Shown piece by piece: positions 1-7,507 of a stretch of 64,000 nt of DNA. The stretch spans positions 62,001-126,000 of the forward strand of contig NZ_JAGGJX010000003.1 of the NCBI RefSeq assembly GCF_017873185.1, written 5' to 3'. The notes under the pieces were generated by a model, which did not search any database, was not told the DNA's origin, and worked only from the letters and a program-made list of their open reading frames with translations. Source of the stretch: Metaclostridioides mangenotii (GTDB lineage Bacteria > Bacillota > Clostridia > Peptostreptococcales > Peptostreptococcaceae). The stretch's first letter is position 1; every line of letters begins with the position of its first letter. The position numbers and the translations under genes are program-made.

Positions 1-1
1 T

Positions 2-703
2 GAGCAATCCGGAGATATAGGAAATGTAAGCGGCGATTTAGTGCCAGTTAATTACTTGCAAGGTTTAAAGACCTCGGAGTTAGTAGGTTTATTATTACAT
101 GGCGAGGACGAAGAGGACACAGAAGATTTAAGAGAGAGAGTAACTAGTCGTACTAATCAACAAGCCTTCGGGGGAAATGAAGCAGATTACAAAGATAAAG
201 TTAAAGGCATCCAAGATGTCGGAGGGGTTAAAGTAACACCAGTTTGGCAAGGTGGCGGTACTACTAAATTAACAATAACAAATAGATTCAACGAAGTTCC
301 AGAGCCTAATCTTATAGAGTATGTACAAAATATGATTGATCCTCCTGAATCAGCAGGAAAAGGCAAGGGGTTAGCTCCAATAGGACATGTAGTAACAGTT
401 GTAGGAGTAGAATCGGACGTTATACATATAGAAACTAAGCTAACACTGCAAAGCGATTGGTCTTGGGAGGATGTATATCCTATTATAAAAGAAATATTAG
501 AGGAATACTTAGATGAATTAAATGTAAATTGGGAAGAACAGGACAACACAATAGTCCGTATATCTCAAATAGAAACTAGAATCTTAAATATTGATGGCTT
601 AATAGATATAGAAGGAACTAAGATAAACGGCTTAGAGAAGAATTATATTGTAGAAAAAGATAATATAGTTAGATTAGGCTCGGTAGGTGAGATAGTTGAA
701 TAA
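2..703 (+). CDS. Baseplate J-like protein (XkdT type), 3' part
   Basis: The reading frame is open from the first bases of the window, so the gene starts upstream and only its C-terminal ~230 residues are seen. The segment ends with repeated short beta stretches (VRISQIETRILNIDGLIDI, VRLGSVGEI) typical of the end of Mu gp47/PBSX XkdT baseplate proteins. It overlaps the next gene by 8 bases and starts a run of genes in the order xkdT, xkdU-like, fibre, xkdW-like, xkdX, xhlA, holin, lysin, as in PBSX-like phages. Its role would be structural, in the baseplate wedge of a contractile tail. Family assignment rests on this gene order and on residue pattern, not on a search. Confidence 0.75.
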   Translation, partial: EQSGDIGNVSGDLVPVNYLQGLKTSELVGLLLHGEDEEDTEDLRERVTSRTNQQAFGGNEADYKDKVKGIQDVGGVKVTPVWQGGGTTKLTITNRFNEVPEPNLIEYVQNMIDPPESAGKGKGLAPIGHVVTVVGVESDVIHIETKLTLQSDWSWEDVYPIIKEILEEYLDELNVNWEEQDNTIVRISQIETRILNIDGLIDIEGTKINGLEKNYIVEKDNIVRLGSVGEIVE

Positions 704-1238
704 GATAAGTACACTAAATTATTATCCGGAAAATTTGCAGAATATAGCCGAGTTTAAAGAGATATCTAGGGTTGTAGATAAAGAGGTAGCAAAGCTGCAG
801 GAAGCTATAAACAACGCTTTAAAAGATAGATTTATAAGAGAATTAACTATAGATGGTATTTTAAGATGGGAAAGCATTTTAAAGATAACTCCAAAAGGAA
901 CTGAAACACTTGAAGATAGGCGTTTTAGGATAGCGGCTAGGTTATTCGACGAGTTACCATATACAATAATAGTTCTTAAAGAGAAGCTTGCCTTGTTATG
1001 TGGTAAAGATGGATACAAAGTTAATTTAGAACATACAAAATATAAAATAACTATAAAAGTCGAATTAACTGCAAAACACCAAGTAGAGGAAATCAGAAAA
1101 GTACTTACTAAGATGATACCAGCTAACATGTTGCAGTATGTAGAACTAATTTACAACCAGCACCAAACATTCTATAAATACACACATGCAGAGTTGCAAG
1201 CTAAAACCCATAATCAACTTAGGGAAGAGGTGATTTAA
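696..1238 (+). CDS. Phage tail protein, YmfQ/XkdU-like (DUF2313)
   Basis: A 180-residue protein starting at TTG 696 inside the end of the baseplate J gene and sharing one base (TAATG) with the following fibre gene, so translation is probably coupled. The sequence has the family look: an N-terminal helical part with NYYPENLQNIAEFKEI, a central stretch with ESILKITPKGTETLEDRRFR, and a C-terminal part that is strand then helix. In Mu-like and PBSX-like phages this protein lies between the baseplate J protein and the tail fibre and is taken to attach the fibre. No catalytic motifs are expected or seen. Length is normal for the family. Confidence 0.75.
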   Translation: MNKISTLNYYPENLQNIAEFKEISRVVDKEVAKLQEAINNALKDRFIRELTIDGILRWESILKITPKGTETLEDRRFRIAARLFDELPYTIIVLKEKLALLCGKDGYKVNLEHTKYKITIKVELTAKHQVEEIRKVLTKMIPANMLQYVELIYNQHQTFYKYTHAELQAKTHNQLREEVI

Positions 1239-2734
1239 TGAAACATACAGAGAAATTAGGTTTAAAGCAACCGGATCCAACAGACTTCTATAATGTAGAA
1301 GATTCTAACTTTAACATGGATAAAATCGACTCAGAAATAACTATTTTAAAAGATGGCATTGAGGAAACTAAGGAAAAAGTAGACAATATAGAGCTTACAG
1401 GAAACAAAGTAACTATAGCGGACGCAGAGAACAATTTTACGAGCGTAAATGTAGAAGGTGCGTTACAAGAGTTAGCAAACAAAGATAAGGAACTAACAAA
1501 TAAGGATAAAGCACTAGATACCAAGATAGATACAACTAAAAGCGCTTTAGAAACGGCTATAGCTAACAATAAAGCAGAAGTAGACGGAGAAATAGCCAAT
1601 TTAAAGCAATCTGTCAGTAGTGGGAAACAGTTAATCGCTACCGCTGTTACTGGCAAGGATGTACCGACAAATGGTAGCGATTCGTTCCAGAAGATGGCGG
1701 ATAATATAGATAGTATTATAGTAAGATCGCCTATTGCAGAGGATGAAATAGGGGTTGTTCAATGGGAAGATAGTAATTACAAAGGTTTTAAGGAAACTTC
1801 ATATAATAGAATTACATTGCCTATATCAGAACAAAAAAATACTATAAAAGACTTAGGTTTTTCTGTACAACGAATGAATATGGATAAAGAAAGAAATTCT
1901 TATTGTTCACCATATAGCCGCTATAGTGCGGATAGTATTTTGAGAAAAATATCAATCAACGGTACAGTATTATGGCAATATAAATTTAATGGTTGGGTTG
2001 AACGTGTTGTATTTGATGGTAACGGACATTTTATAACTACTGGTGATGCTTCATCAGAAACTAAGACCTTAGTATATAAATTTACTTTAAATGGTGATTT
2101 AGTTTGGGTTAAAGAGTTCCCAGTTACAACTATTCAAGCATTTACTACAGATGATGAATTTAATGTATATGTAGGATATTTCTCCCATAGAGAAGGCGAA
2201 AGACTTATAAAGCTAGATGGTAATACAGGCGAAGAAATAAAAAGTATAGTAATCACAGATGGAATATATGCTATGGATTACAATGTAAAACAAAATATGA
2301 TAGCTGTGGCTATAGGCAATTCAATGTCAATATATGATAAGCAATTAAATTTAATTAAAACAGCTATTACAAGTACAAATAATCAAGTTATTTTTCATGA
2401 TGATGGAAGCGTAACAGGTTCAGTATCCGGATCAATGTCTTATTTTGACTCGAATCTTATACGAATATGGGGGTACAATTTTGGAGCTAATCTTCATGCA
2501 GTAGCAACAAATAGTCTACTAGATCATTTTATTTGTGCAAATAATGAAATTACACGACATGATAAATTTGGATTAAAACTAATGACAGTTTCGAGATCAA
2601 CTAATGGTAATGCCGTAATGTTAGGTGAAAATTTAGTATCATGTGTAACGAATAATAGTTATGTATTTTTCTTGCAAGATAATTTTAAAGTAACTGAAAA
2701 CATTGTAGTTAAAACTATATACGATACTATATAA
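1238..2734 (+). CDS. Phage tail fibre with coiled coil and propeller-like C-terminus
   Basis: A 498-residue putative receptor-binding fibre. Residues 1-45 form a baseplate anchor (KLGLKQPDPTDFYNVEDSNF is typical of clostridial tail fibres). Residues 50-130 are a Lys/Glu/Asp-rich coiled coil (ELTNKDKALDTKIDTTKSAL). The segment KQLIATAVTGKDVPTNGSD near 130-150 is a fibre motif often followed by the distal domain. Residues 195-498 repeat short strands with W and G/D turns (LWQYKFNG, LVWVKEFP), suggesting a PQQ/WD-type beta-propeller that would contact the cell surface. The gene shares one base with its upstream neighbour. Function is inferred from position and architecture. Confidence 0.75.
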   Translation: MKHTEKLGLKQPDPTDFYNVEDSNFNMDKIDSEITILKDGIEETKEKVDNIELTGNKVTIADAENNFTSVNVEGALQELANKDKELTNKDKALDTKIDTTKSALETAIANNKAEVDGEIANLKQSVSSGKQLIATAVTGKDVPTNGSDSFQKMADNIDSIIVRSPIAEDEIGVVQWEDSNYKGFKETSYNRITLPISEQKNTIKDLGFSVQRMNMDKERNSYCSPYSRYSADSILRKISINGTVLWQYKFNGWVERVVFDGNGHFITTGDASSETKTLVYKFTLNGDLVWVKEFPVTTIQAFTTDDEFNVYVGYFSHREGERLIKLDGNTGEEIKSIVITDGIYAMDYNVKQNMIAVAIGNSMSIYDKQLNLIKTAITSTNNQVIFHDDGSVTGSVSGSMSYFDSNLIRIWGYNFGANLHAVATNSLLDHFICANNEITRHDKFGLKLMTVSRSTNGNAVMLGENLVSCVTNNSYVFFLQDNFKVTENIVVKTIYDTI

Positions 2735-2749
2735 AAAGGAGTGTATTAA

Positions 2750-3082
2750 ATGCTAAGTGACAAACAAATATTATTAACACAATTAGTGAAAAAAGAAGAT
2801 GATATATATTTAGTGACAGGGGTAAATTATTTCCCATTTACTCATGGGGGTGATATAACACAAGGAGTATTAGTAAATGCTGAAGATTTTGAAAGAGAAG
2901 ATTTAGAAAAATGCAAAACTCATGATTATAATAGGTTATTTAATACGACAACTAAAAAAGTTACATTAGAATATATTGAAAAACCAAAAACAGAAGAAGA
3001 GTTATTAAAAGATAGAGTGTATGAGTTAGAACAAGGGCAAGCAAATACGGAGTATGTTCTAATGATGGGAGGTTTATTATAA
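2750..3082 (+). CDS. Small phage tail-associated protein (XkdW-like position)
   Basis: A 110-residue acidic protein between the fibre and the XkdX-like gene, preceded by AAAAGGAG. The C-terminus (KTEEELLKDRVYELEQGQANTEYVLMMGGL) matches the common ending of clostridial phage proteins in this slot, where a helix carrying ELEQ is followed by a short hydrophobic tail. It shares one base with the next gene. It may help fibre assembly, but this is inferred only from its place. No enzyme motif is visible. Confidence 0.6.
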   Translation: MLSDKQILLTQLVKKEDDIYLVTGVNYFPFTHGGDITQGVLVNAEDFEREDLEKCKTHDYNRLFNTTTKKVTLEYIEKPKTEEELLKDRVYELEQGQANTEYVLMMGGLL

Positions 3083-3225
3083 TGCTAATACTAAACTTCA
3101 ATAAAATAAAAGAGTATTTCGAAAGAGAATTTTGGAATAAAGAAATGGTTAAAAATGCAGTAGATAAACAGAAGATAACAGAAACAGAATATAAGGAAAT
3201 AACGAGCGAGGACTATACTAAGTAG
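3082..3225 (+). CDS. XkdX family protein
   Basis: A 47-residue ORF beginning at ATG 3082 on the last base of the preceding stop and ending at TAG 3223-3225. The body reads EYFEREFWNKEMVKNAVDKQ followed by KITETEYKEIT. This fits the XkdX pattern of an aromatic start, W/Y-x-K-x-x-V-K, then KIT-x-x-x-Y-K-E-I. XkdX is a tiny PBSX-type protein of unknown role always found after the tail fibre. The one-base overlap and conserved order support it as real despite its size. Confidence 0.8.
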   Translation: MLILNFNKIKEYFEREFWNKEMVKNAVDKQKITETEYKEITSEDYTK

Positions 3226-3510
3226 AGTTCTTTTTTATTGCATAAAAAAAGTCAAAGTGAATATAATAAAATATAATACTGATTAAATCACAACAAACAC
3301 ATGAAGTATCAGTGTTATAAACATAATAATACCTTGAAAAAACACCTTGATATAAACGAAACGATTATATCTCATTAAATTATTCACCTCAGGATAGAGG
3401 TGTTTTTTCGTTTGCATCTACATAATAGTAGGTGCTTTTTTATTGCAATAAAACAGTGGGGTAGATAATTCTATCCCTTATATAAATTTTTAAGATTCGG
3501 AGATGAATAA
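3226..3510 (+). terminator. Intergenic region with two rho-independent terminators
   Basis: No gene is seen. Two hairpins end in T runs. The first is CACCTC-AGGATA-GAGGTG followed by TTTTTTCG, near 3388-3412. The second is GCATCTAC-ATAATA-GTAGGTGC followed by TTTTTTATT, near 3414-3443. They separate the tail operon from the lysis genes. Part of the first block (ATATCTCATT followed by a G(A/T)GTGTTTTTTC-type terminator) recurs near 33310-33350. Confidence 0.65.
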
Positions 3511-3744
3511 ATGAATGAGGAACTGATTAAACATCAAATTGATACTCATAAATGTAGAATAGACAACCACTCAGAAAGATTAGACAAGCTAGAACAGCAA
3601 CAAGCTGCTTTTGCTATACAAATAGAAACATTATGTAGTGATTTAAAGGGATTAACAGGCGTACTTAAATGGCTAGTAGGTGTAATGATAACATCGCTTA
3701 TAGGGTTCTTTATATATATGGTGCAATCAGGATTAATAAGATAG
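3511..3744 (+). CDS. xhlA: XhlA-like haemolysin/holin accessory protein
   Basis: A 77-residue protein with an N-terminal heptad-rich helix (KHQIDTHKCRIDNHSERLDK) and a single C-terminal membrane segment (VLKWLVGVMITSLIGFFIYM) followed by a short basic end. This is the standard XhlA layout: a cytoplasmic coiled coil tied to the membrane, which works with the holin to let the endolysin reach the wall. It is followed 13 bases later by the holin gene. The order XhlA, holin, amidase matches PBSX. Confidence 0.85.
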   Translation: MNEELIKHQIDTHKCRIDNHSERLDKLEQQQAAFAIQIETLCSDLKGLTGVLKWLVGVMITSLIGFFIYMVQSGLIR

Positions 3745-3757
3745 AAGGGGTGATTTT

Positions 3758-4003
3758 ATGGATATTATGAGTTTTATACCAGAGCAACTATTTATTATTG
3801 TAGTTGTTCTAAATGTATTAGGGGTAGCATGCAAAAGCTACCCTATTTTAAATAATAAGTATATTCCTATTATACTTTTACTTCTAGGAATAGTATTTAG
3901 CGTTTGCTTAGTTGGATTCAATGTTACGTCAATAATGCAAGGTATATTGTGTTGGGGTGTAGCTATAGGAGTTAACCAAACATACAAGCAGTTTAAACAG
4001 TAG
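3758..4003 (+). CDS. Phage holin
   Basis: An 81-residue protein, preceded by AGAAGGGGTG, with hydrophobic segments at about 8-25, 36-55 and 59-73 and a polar end (NQTYKQFKQ). The motifs IPEQLFIIVVVLNVLG and NVTSIMQGILCWGVAIGVNQ are those of the phage holin 5/SPP1 Hol44-like family. It would open the membrane at lysis for the downstream amidase. The last ~20 codons are nearly repeated at 12922-12989, where they are fused to another gene. Confidence 0.85.
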   Translation: MDIMSFIPEQLFIIVVVLNVLGVACKSYPILNNKYIPIILLLLGIVFSVCLVGFNVTSIMQGILCWGVAIGVNQTYKQFKQ

Positions 4004-4020
4004 ATAAGGGGGATTAATTA

Positions 4021-4776
4021 ATGAGTTTAATACAAAGTTTATTACCAAGTTCAAAATATAGTAAGAAGTGTCCTTATAGCATGACACCTATAGGTGTATG
4101 TGTTCACAACACATATAATGATGCACCGGCTATAAATGAAATAACATATATGAAGAATAACGACAGTAGTACAAGCTACCATATTGCAGTAGATGATAAA
4201 GAAGCAATACAAGCAATTCCATTTAATCGTAATGCTTTTCATGCTGGTGATGGTGGGAATGGAACAGGAAATAGAAAATATATAGCATTAGAGATTTGTT
4301 ATTCTAAATCAGGTGGCGAGAGATTCAAAAATGCAGAGTCTAGAGCAGCTAGTGAAGTTGCTGCAATACTTAAACAATATGGATGGAGTATAGACAGAGT
4401 AAAGGCTCATAGAGACTTCGCTAAGAAGAATTGTCCTCACAGAACAAATATGACAGAGTTTAAAAAGCTAGTTCAAAATGAATTAAATAAATTAACTAAT
4501 AAATCACAACCTCAGACATATGAAAATGTAATAATCTATAGTGGAGATAGAGACAAAGCAGTTGCTATTATAATGAAAGAATATCTCCCTAATTCAACTA
4601 TAGTTGATATAGCAGACTACAAAAGTTATATGTGTAGAAATGCCTACGCTATAGGTGGTGGAGCAAGTAAAGGATTAGAGAAGTTCCCAGATAATGTTAC
4701 TAAGTTTGTGGGTAATGACTTTAAGGATACGTATATAAAAGTGATTGATTGGTTGGACAATAGAAAGTTGATGTAA
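4021..4776 (+). CDS. Endolysin: N-acetylmuramoyl-L-alanine amidase (amidase_2) with C-terminal wall module
   Basis: A 251-residue lysin. Residues 1-150 form an amidase_2/PGRP zinc domain. Visible elements are VCVHNTYNDAPA with the first ligand His, the SSTSYHIAVDD motif, the central AFHAGDGGNG, and RVKAHRDFAKKNCPHR with the final His-x-Asp and Cys-Pro-His. It cleaves the bond between muramic acid and the stem peptide. After a linker (NKLTNKSQPQTYEN) residues ~168-251 form a C-terminal module with GDRDKAVAIIMKEYLPNST, YAIGGGASKGLEKF and FVGNDFKDT. This second module is repeated, whole or as 3' scraps, at least five more times in the window. It lies behind the holin and ends at a strong terminator. 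Confidence 0.88.
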   Translation: MSLIQSLLPSSKYSKKCPYSMTPIGVCVHNTYNDAPAINEITYMKNNDSSTSYHIAVDDKEAIQAIPFNRNAFHAGDGGNGTGNRKYIALEICYSKSGGERFKNAESRAASEVAAILKQYGWSIDRVKAHRDFAKKNCPHRTNMTEFKKLVQNELNKLTNKSQPQTYENVIIYSGDRDKAVAIIMKEYLPNSTIVDIADYKSYMCRNAYAIGGGASKGLEKFPDNVTKFVGNDFKDTYIKVIDWLDNRKLM

Positions 4777-4781
4777 ATATT

Positions 4782-4816
4782 AAAAGGGAGTAACAAATTG
4801 TTACTCCCTTTTATTT
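4782..4816. terminator. Bidirectional terminator after the endolysin
   Basis: A 13-bp perfect stem (AAAAGGGAGTAAC / GTTACTCCCTTTT) with a 5-base loop and T-rich flanks. It closes the lysis operon on the plus strand and lies over the end of the small membrane gene on the minus strand. Confidence 0.85.
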
Positions 4817-4998
4817 TTATGTTCTGAATAGAGAAAACTAAGGAAACATGCAAAATATGCTAAGAAGAATAAACCTATAAAAGTGTTTGTTCCGAATGGA
4901 AGTTCTTTGTACATATAAAAGAATATACAAGATGATATAGTTGCTATAATTAAATTAGGTATTGATTTGATAAAAGCTGATTTTATTTTATTATTCAT
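4801..4998 (-). CDS. Small two-helix membrane protein, candidate immunity partner
   Basis: A 65-residue hydrophobic protein with two predicted membrane spans (IPNLIIATISSCIFFYMY and FIGLFFLAYFACFLSFLY) and charged ends. It starts three bases after the stop of the secreted-protein gene at 5002 with no clear ribosome site of its own, suggesting translational coupling. Size, topology and placement behind a secreted protein resemble immunity proteins of bacteriocin pairs. This is inference: no known immunity family was recognised. Confidence 0.55.
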   Translation of the reverse strand: MNNKIKSAFIKSIPNLIIATISSCIFFYMYKELPFGTNTFIGLFFLAYFACFLSFLYSEHKNKRE

Positions 4999-5001
4999 AA
5001 T

Positions 5002-5619
5002 TTAAGTTTGATAAAACCAACCATTATATCTATATGTATAAGTTGCTCCTTGAAAATTCCATTTATCATTTACATATTTTAAAACAATACCATAATTTGT
5101 ATTAACTCCATTCATATTTATTCCAATAATACTTCCTACAGCAACTACTGCTAATCCGACATAAGTGTTCTTAATAAATCCTCCGAATGTTGTAGATAAA
5201 TTTGCTCCTGCCTTAATTTTCTTTAATGTTTTGCCACTAACATAAATATACAAATGTTCTTTGCCATTTTCCTTGAATGTTCTGTACTTATTATAACCGT
5301 TTATATATTTTACTGCCCTTGCATTTCTTAAAGAATTAACTTCGACATCATATTCAGTATTTATTTTGTCTAATTCTTCTTGGGTAAATTCTCCCGCTTC
5401 AATAAGCCTTCTATCTATTTCCTCATCAGACACAGGTGTATCTTCAGGAAAATATTCGTTCAGTTCTTTTACTTGTTCGGGAGTTAATTCAATTCCTAAA
5501 CTATCATTATTTGAAATGTCGTTCATGCTTTCTAGCGCATTTACCGATGATAATAAAGGTGTTGATATTAACATTGTTGTCATAGCTGTGACAATAAACC
5601 TTTTAGATGATTTGTTCAT
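5002..5619 (-). CDS. Secreted protein of unknown function, candidate bacteriocin or toxin
   Basis: A 205-residue protein with a signal peptide (basic MNKSSKR, hydrophobic FIVTAMTTMLISTPLLSS, cleavage near VNA-LE). Residues 30-97 are strongly acidic, like a propeptide (LTPEQVKELNEYFPEDTPVS), and end near SLRNAR. Residues 98-205 are basic and aromatic with a Gly/Ala/Val-rich stretch (YVGLAVVAVGSIIGI) and a Tyr/Trp-rich end (YTYRYNGWFYQT). The start has a strong AAAGGAGGCG site. It faces the lysis operon, as lysogenic-conversion genes often do, and the small membrane gene follows at once. No family was recognised. Confidence 0.6.
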   Translation of the reverse strand: MNKSSKRFIVTAMTTMLISTPLLSSVNALESMNDISNNDSLGIELTPEQVKELNEYFPEDTPVSDEEIDRRLIEAGEFTQEELDKINTEYDVEVNSLRNARAVKYINGYNKYRTFKENGKEHLYIYVSGKTLKKIKAGANLSTTFGGFIKNTYVGLAVVAVGSIIGINMNGVNTNYGIVLKYVNDKWNFQGATYTYRYNGWFYQT

Positions 5620-5776
5620 TTATTCGCCTCCTTTTAATGGTTAATTTGTTTATACCATACTAAATATTAAATATAAATAAAAACAGCATAATTGGTCATT
5701 TAAACGACATAACTGGGATTTTTATAAATAATATGATAGCTTTCATCTATTTTTAAAAGTTCAACTATAGTATTTA

Positions 5777-5807
5777 TGCTTAAAACCACCCTTCATTGAC
5801 CATACTA
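5777..5807 (+). promoter_or_regulatory. Forespore-like (SigG/SigF type) promoter of ligase copy 1
   Basis: TGCTTA at 5777-5782 and CATACTA at 5801-5807 are separated by 18 bases. CATACTA is the classic SigF/SigG -10 and 18 is the usual SigG spacing; the -35 differs from TGNATA at one base. A GAGGTGAT ribosome site and ATG 5826 follow closely. The same arrangement lies before ligase copy 2 and before an orphan start at 39698. Confidence 0.45.
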
Positions 5808-5825
5808 TCTCTAAGAGGTGATTAT

Positions 5826-6760
5826 ATGGATATATTCAAAGAAAAAGGAATCAAACCAATGTTAATAGCAGAAATGCAAGAGGCGTTTGACTCACCTGAT
5901 TACATTTACGAATTAAAATTAGATGGAATAAGATGTATTGCCTATTTAGATAAAGATAGTACAGATTTAAGAAACAAAAGAGATTTTAAGTTGATACCAA
6001 GGTTTCCAGAACTAGACCAGTTACATAGATACGTTAATGAAAAATGTATTTTAGACGGTGAACTTATCGCAATGAATAATGGGGTACCAGACTTTTACGA
6101 GTTACAAAGACGGACATTATTAAATGATCCCTTTAAAATGCAACTAGCAGGCAAGAAGTATCCAGTAAGTTTCATTGCATATGACATCATTTATTATAAG
6201 GATAAGTTAGTTACAGATTTACCTTTAATAGAACGAAAGAAATTACTAGAGAAAACTATAAATGAAATGGATAGATTTGCGATATCTAGATATATAGAAA
6301 CTAACGGAAAAGCATTATATCAAGTAGCTGAACAACAGAAACTTGAGGGTATTGTTGCAAAGCATAAAGATAGTAAATATGGTTCGATAAAAAGAGTAGA
6401 GACTGGATAAAAATCAAGTATATGAAAGATGAAGATTTTGTTGTGTGCGGTTATATACTTAAAGAGAACAACATGACTAGTTTAATAATAGCCCAATATA
6501 ATGAAGATAATGAGTTAGTATATAAAGGTCACGTTACATTAGGTGTGAGCCTTAGGAAACTAGATCAGTATAAGTATAAAAAAGCTAGTAATCCACCTAT
6601 TAAGTACGTTCCAAGTGGATCAAATAATGAGGATGCTGTATGGTTAGAACCGACACTTGTATGTACTGTAGAGTATATGCCAAATGACAGAGGGTCATTA
6701 AGGCAACCGGTTTTAAAAGGTATTAGAGGTGATAAGTTACCAATAGAATGTAGAGAATAA
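5826..6760 (+). pseudogene. ATP-dependent DNA ligase, copy 1, frameshifted
   Basis: The product starts MDIFKEKGIKPMLIAEMQ at ATG 5826 (GAGGTGAT ahead). Motif I is ELKLDGIR with the adenylated Lys at residue 31, followed by DGELIAMNNG (motif III region) and KLEGIVAKHKDSKY (motif IV region). A lost T near 6382 (TATGG where copy 2 has TATTGG) shifts the frame and gives a stop at about 6410. The rest is open in another frame to 6760 (DFVVCGYILKENNMTSL, the OB domain). Restored length is ~310 residues, as in stand-alone ligases of the LigD type. In Bacillus, LigD/Ku are forespore products under SigG, which fits the upstream promoter. No Ku gene is in the window. Confidence 0.8.
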
Positions 6761-6773
6761 TATATAGATAAAG

Positions 6774-6815
6774 AATTGGCACACATAAATCTAAATGTGT
6801 GCCAATTTGTGTACC
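6774..6815. terminator. Hairpin after ligase copy 1
   Basis: GGCACACAT and ATGTGTGCC flank a short loop within AATTGG...CCAATT, giving a stem of about 13 bp. A relative of this hairpin (GTGTGCCATT/AATGGCACAC) lies at 23260-23304 near the second copy of the adjacent repeat. Confidence 0.55.
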
Positions 6816-7507
6816 ATAGTAGTAGTATATAATAAAATGTAATACATTATGAAAAATATTGAATTAAAGTTTGTTAACTGGAGTAACTAGATATTAATGA
6901 TACAATAAAAAGTATTAGCCAATAATAAAATGTGTTAGGACATAATGTAAATACACACTCCTCATGTGGAAACTGTAAGCAAACTTGTGAGAGCATAGCT
7001 TGATTTCAGAGTTTTAATTTTGTGAAAATAAAATATATAAATTGCCAACGTATTGCCAACGTAAGAATTTCCTCGTTGGCAATTTATTTTATAATCAATT
7101 TTTTATTGGTAGCAATCTCAAAAATATCGACTGTTTGTTCAGCCATTTTTTTAGATATCTTTTATTATATATTTGATATCTATGAAAAAAGAATAAGAAT
7201 AGATTTCTAGAGAACACAACCTAGCAAATAGAACAATTTGCTAGGTTTTTTTATTGAATAACGTAAGCAATGCCCTGTTTAAGCTAATTAAATCTGTTTA
7301 TTGACATCTTCTTATGGTTACGTAAAAAAGGGCTTGTTAGAGGGTGACTACTTAGATATAACAGAACCGTTTGTTTCGTGTGGCTTTTGTCAGCGATATT
7401 AATTTTTTCAATAGGGTATACTCTATTAGGCTTTTTCTGAATACCCTGTTGATGATGCCGTCGATATGTGTATATTGAACTTAATCTTTAAAGTCAGAAT
7501 CCCTCGC
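6816..7507. other. Prophage-end intergenic region with repeat and terminator
   Basis: No convincing gene. It holds a 40-bp element at 6960-7002 shared with 23186-23225, a TTGCCAAC-type inverted repeat near 7040-7085, and a clear terminator at 7217-7252 (CCTAGCAAA/TTTGCTAGG with T7). From about 7300 base composition rises and an inverted repeat AGGGTAT/ATACCCT lies at 7412-7448, apparently the flank of the imported TetR/hydrolase segment. A 62-codon reading frame at 7022-7210 is judged chance because it spans the terminator flank and repeat. Confidence 0.45.
6960..7002. repeat. Dispersed 40-bp repeat, copy 1
   Basis: CCTCATGTGGAAACTGTAAG and the next ~20 bases match 23186-23225 with few changes; the 3' half also resembles 23478-23510. 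The copies sit beside GGCACACA hairpins outside genes. They may be attachment-site flanks or a conserved 3' region of related prophages. Confidence 0.5.

Noticed and set aside
3290-3415. Type I toxin-antitoxin locus like those of C. difficile prophages
   Set aside because: The ATATCTCATT and GAGGTGTTTTTT pattern recurs near 33310, but no short hydrophobic-plus-lysine toxin frame was found in either place.
7022-7210. 62-codon hydrophobic frame
   Set aside because: It starts inside a TTGCCAAC inverted repeat and has no ribosome site; probably chance in AT-rich DNA.
7260-7500. Transposon or IS end
   Set aside because: Composition changes and a short inverted repeat is present, but no transposase frame or terminal repeat pair was found.
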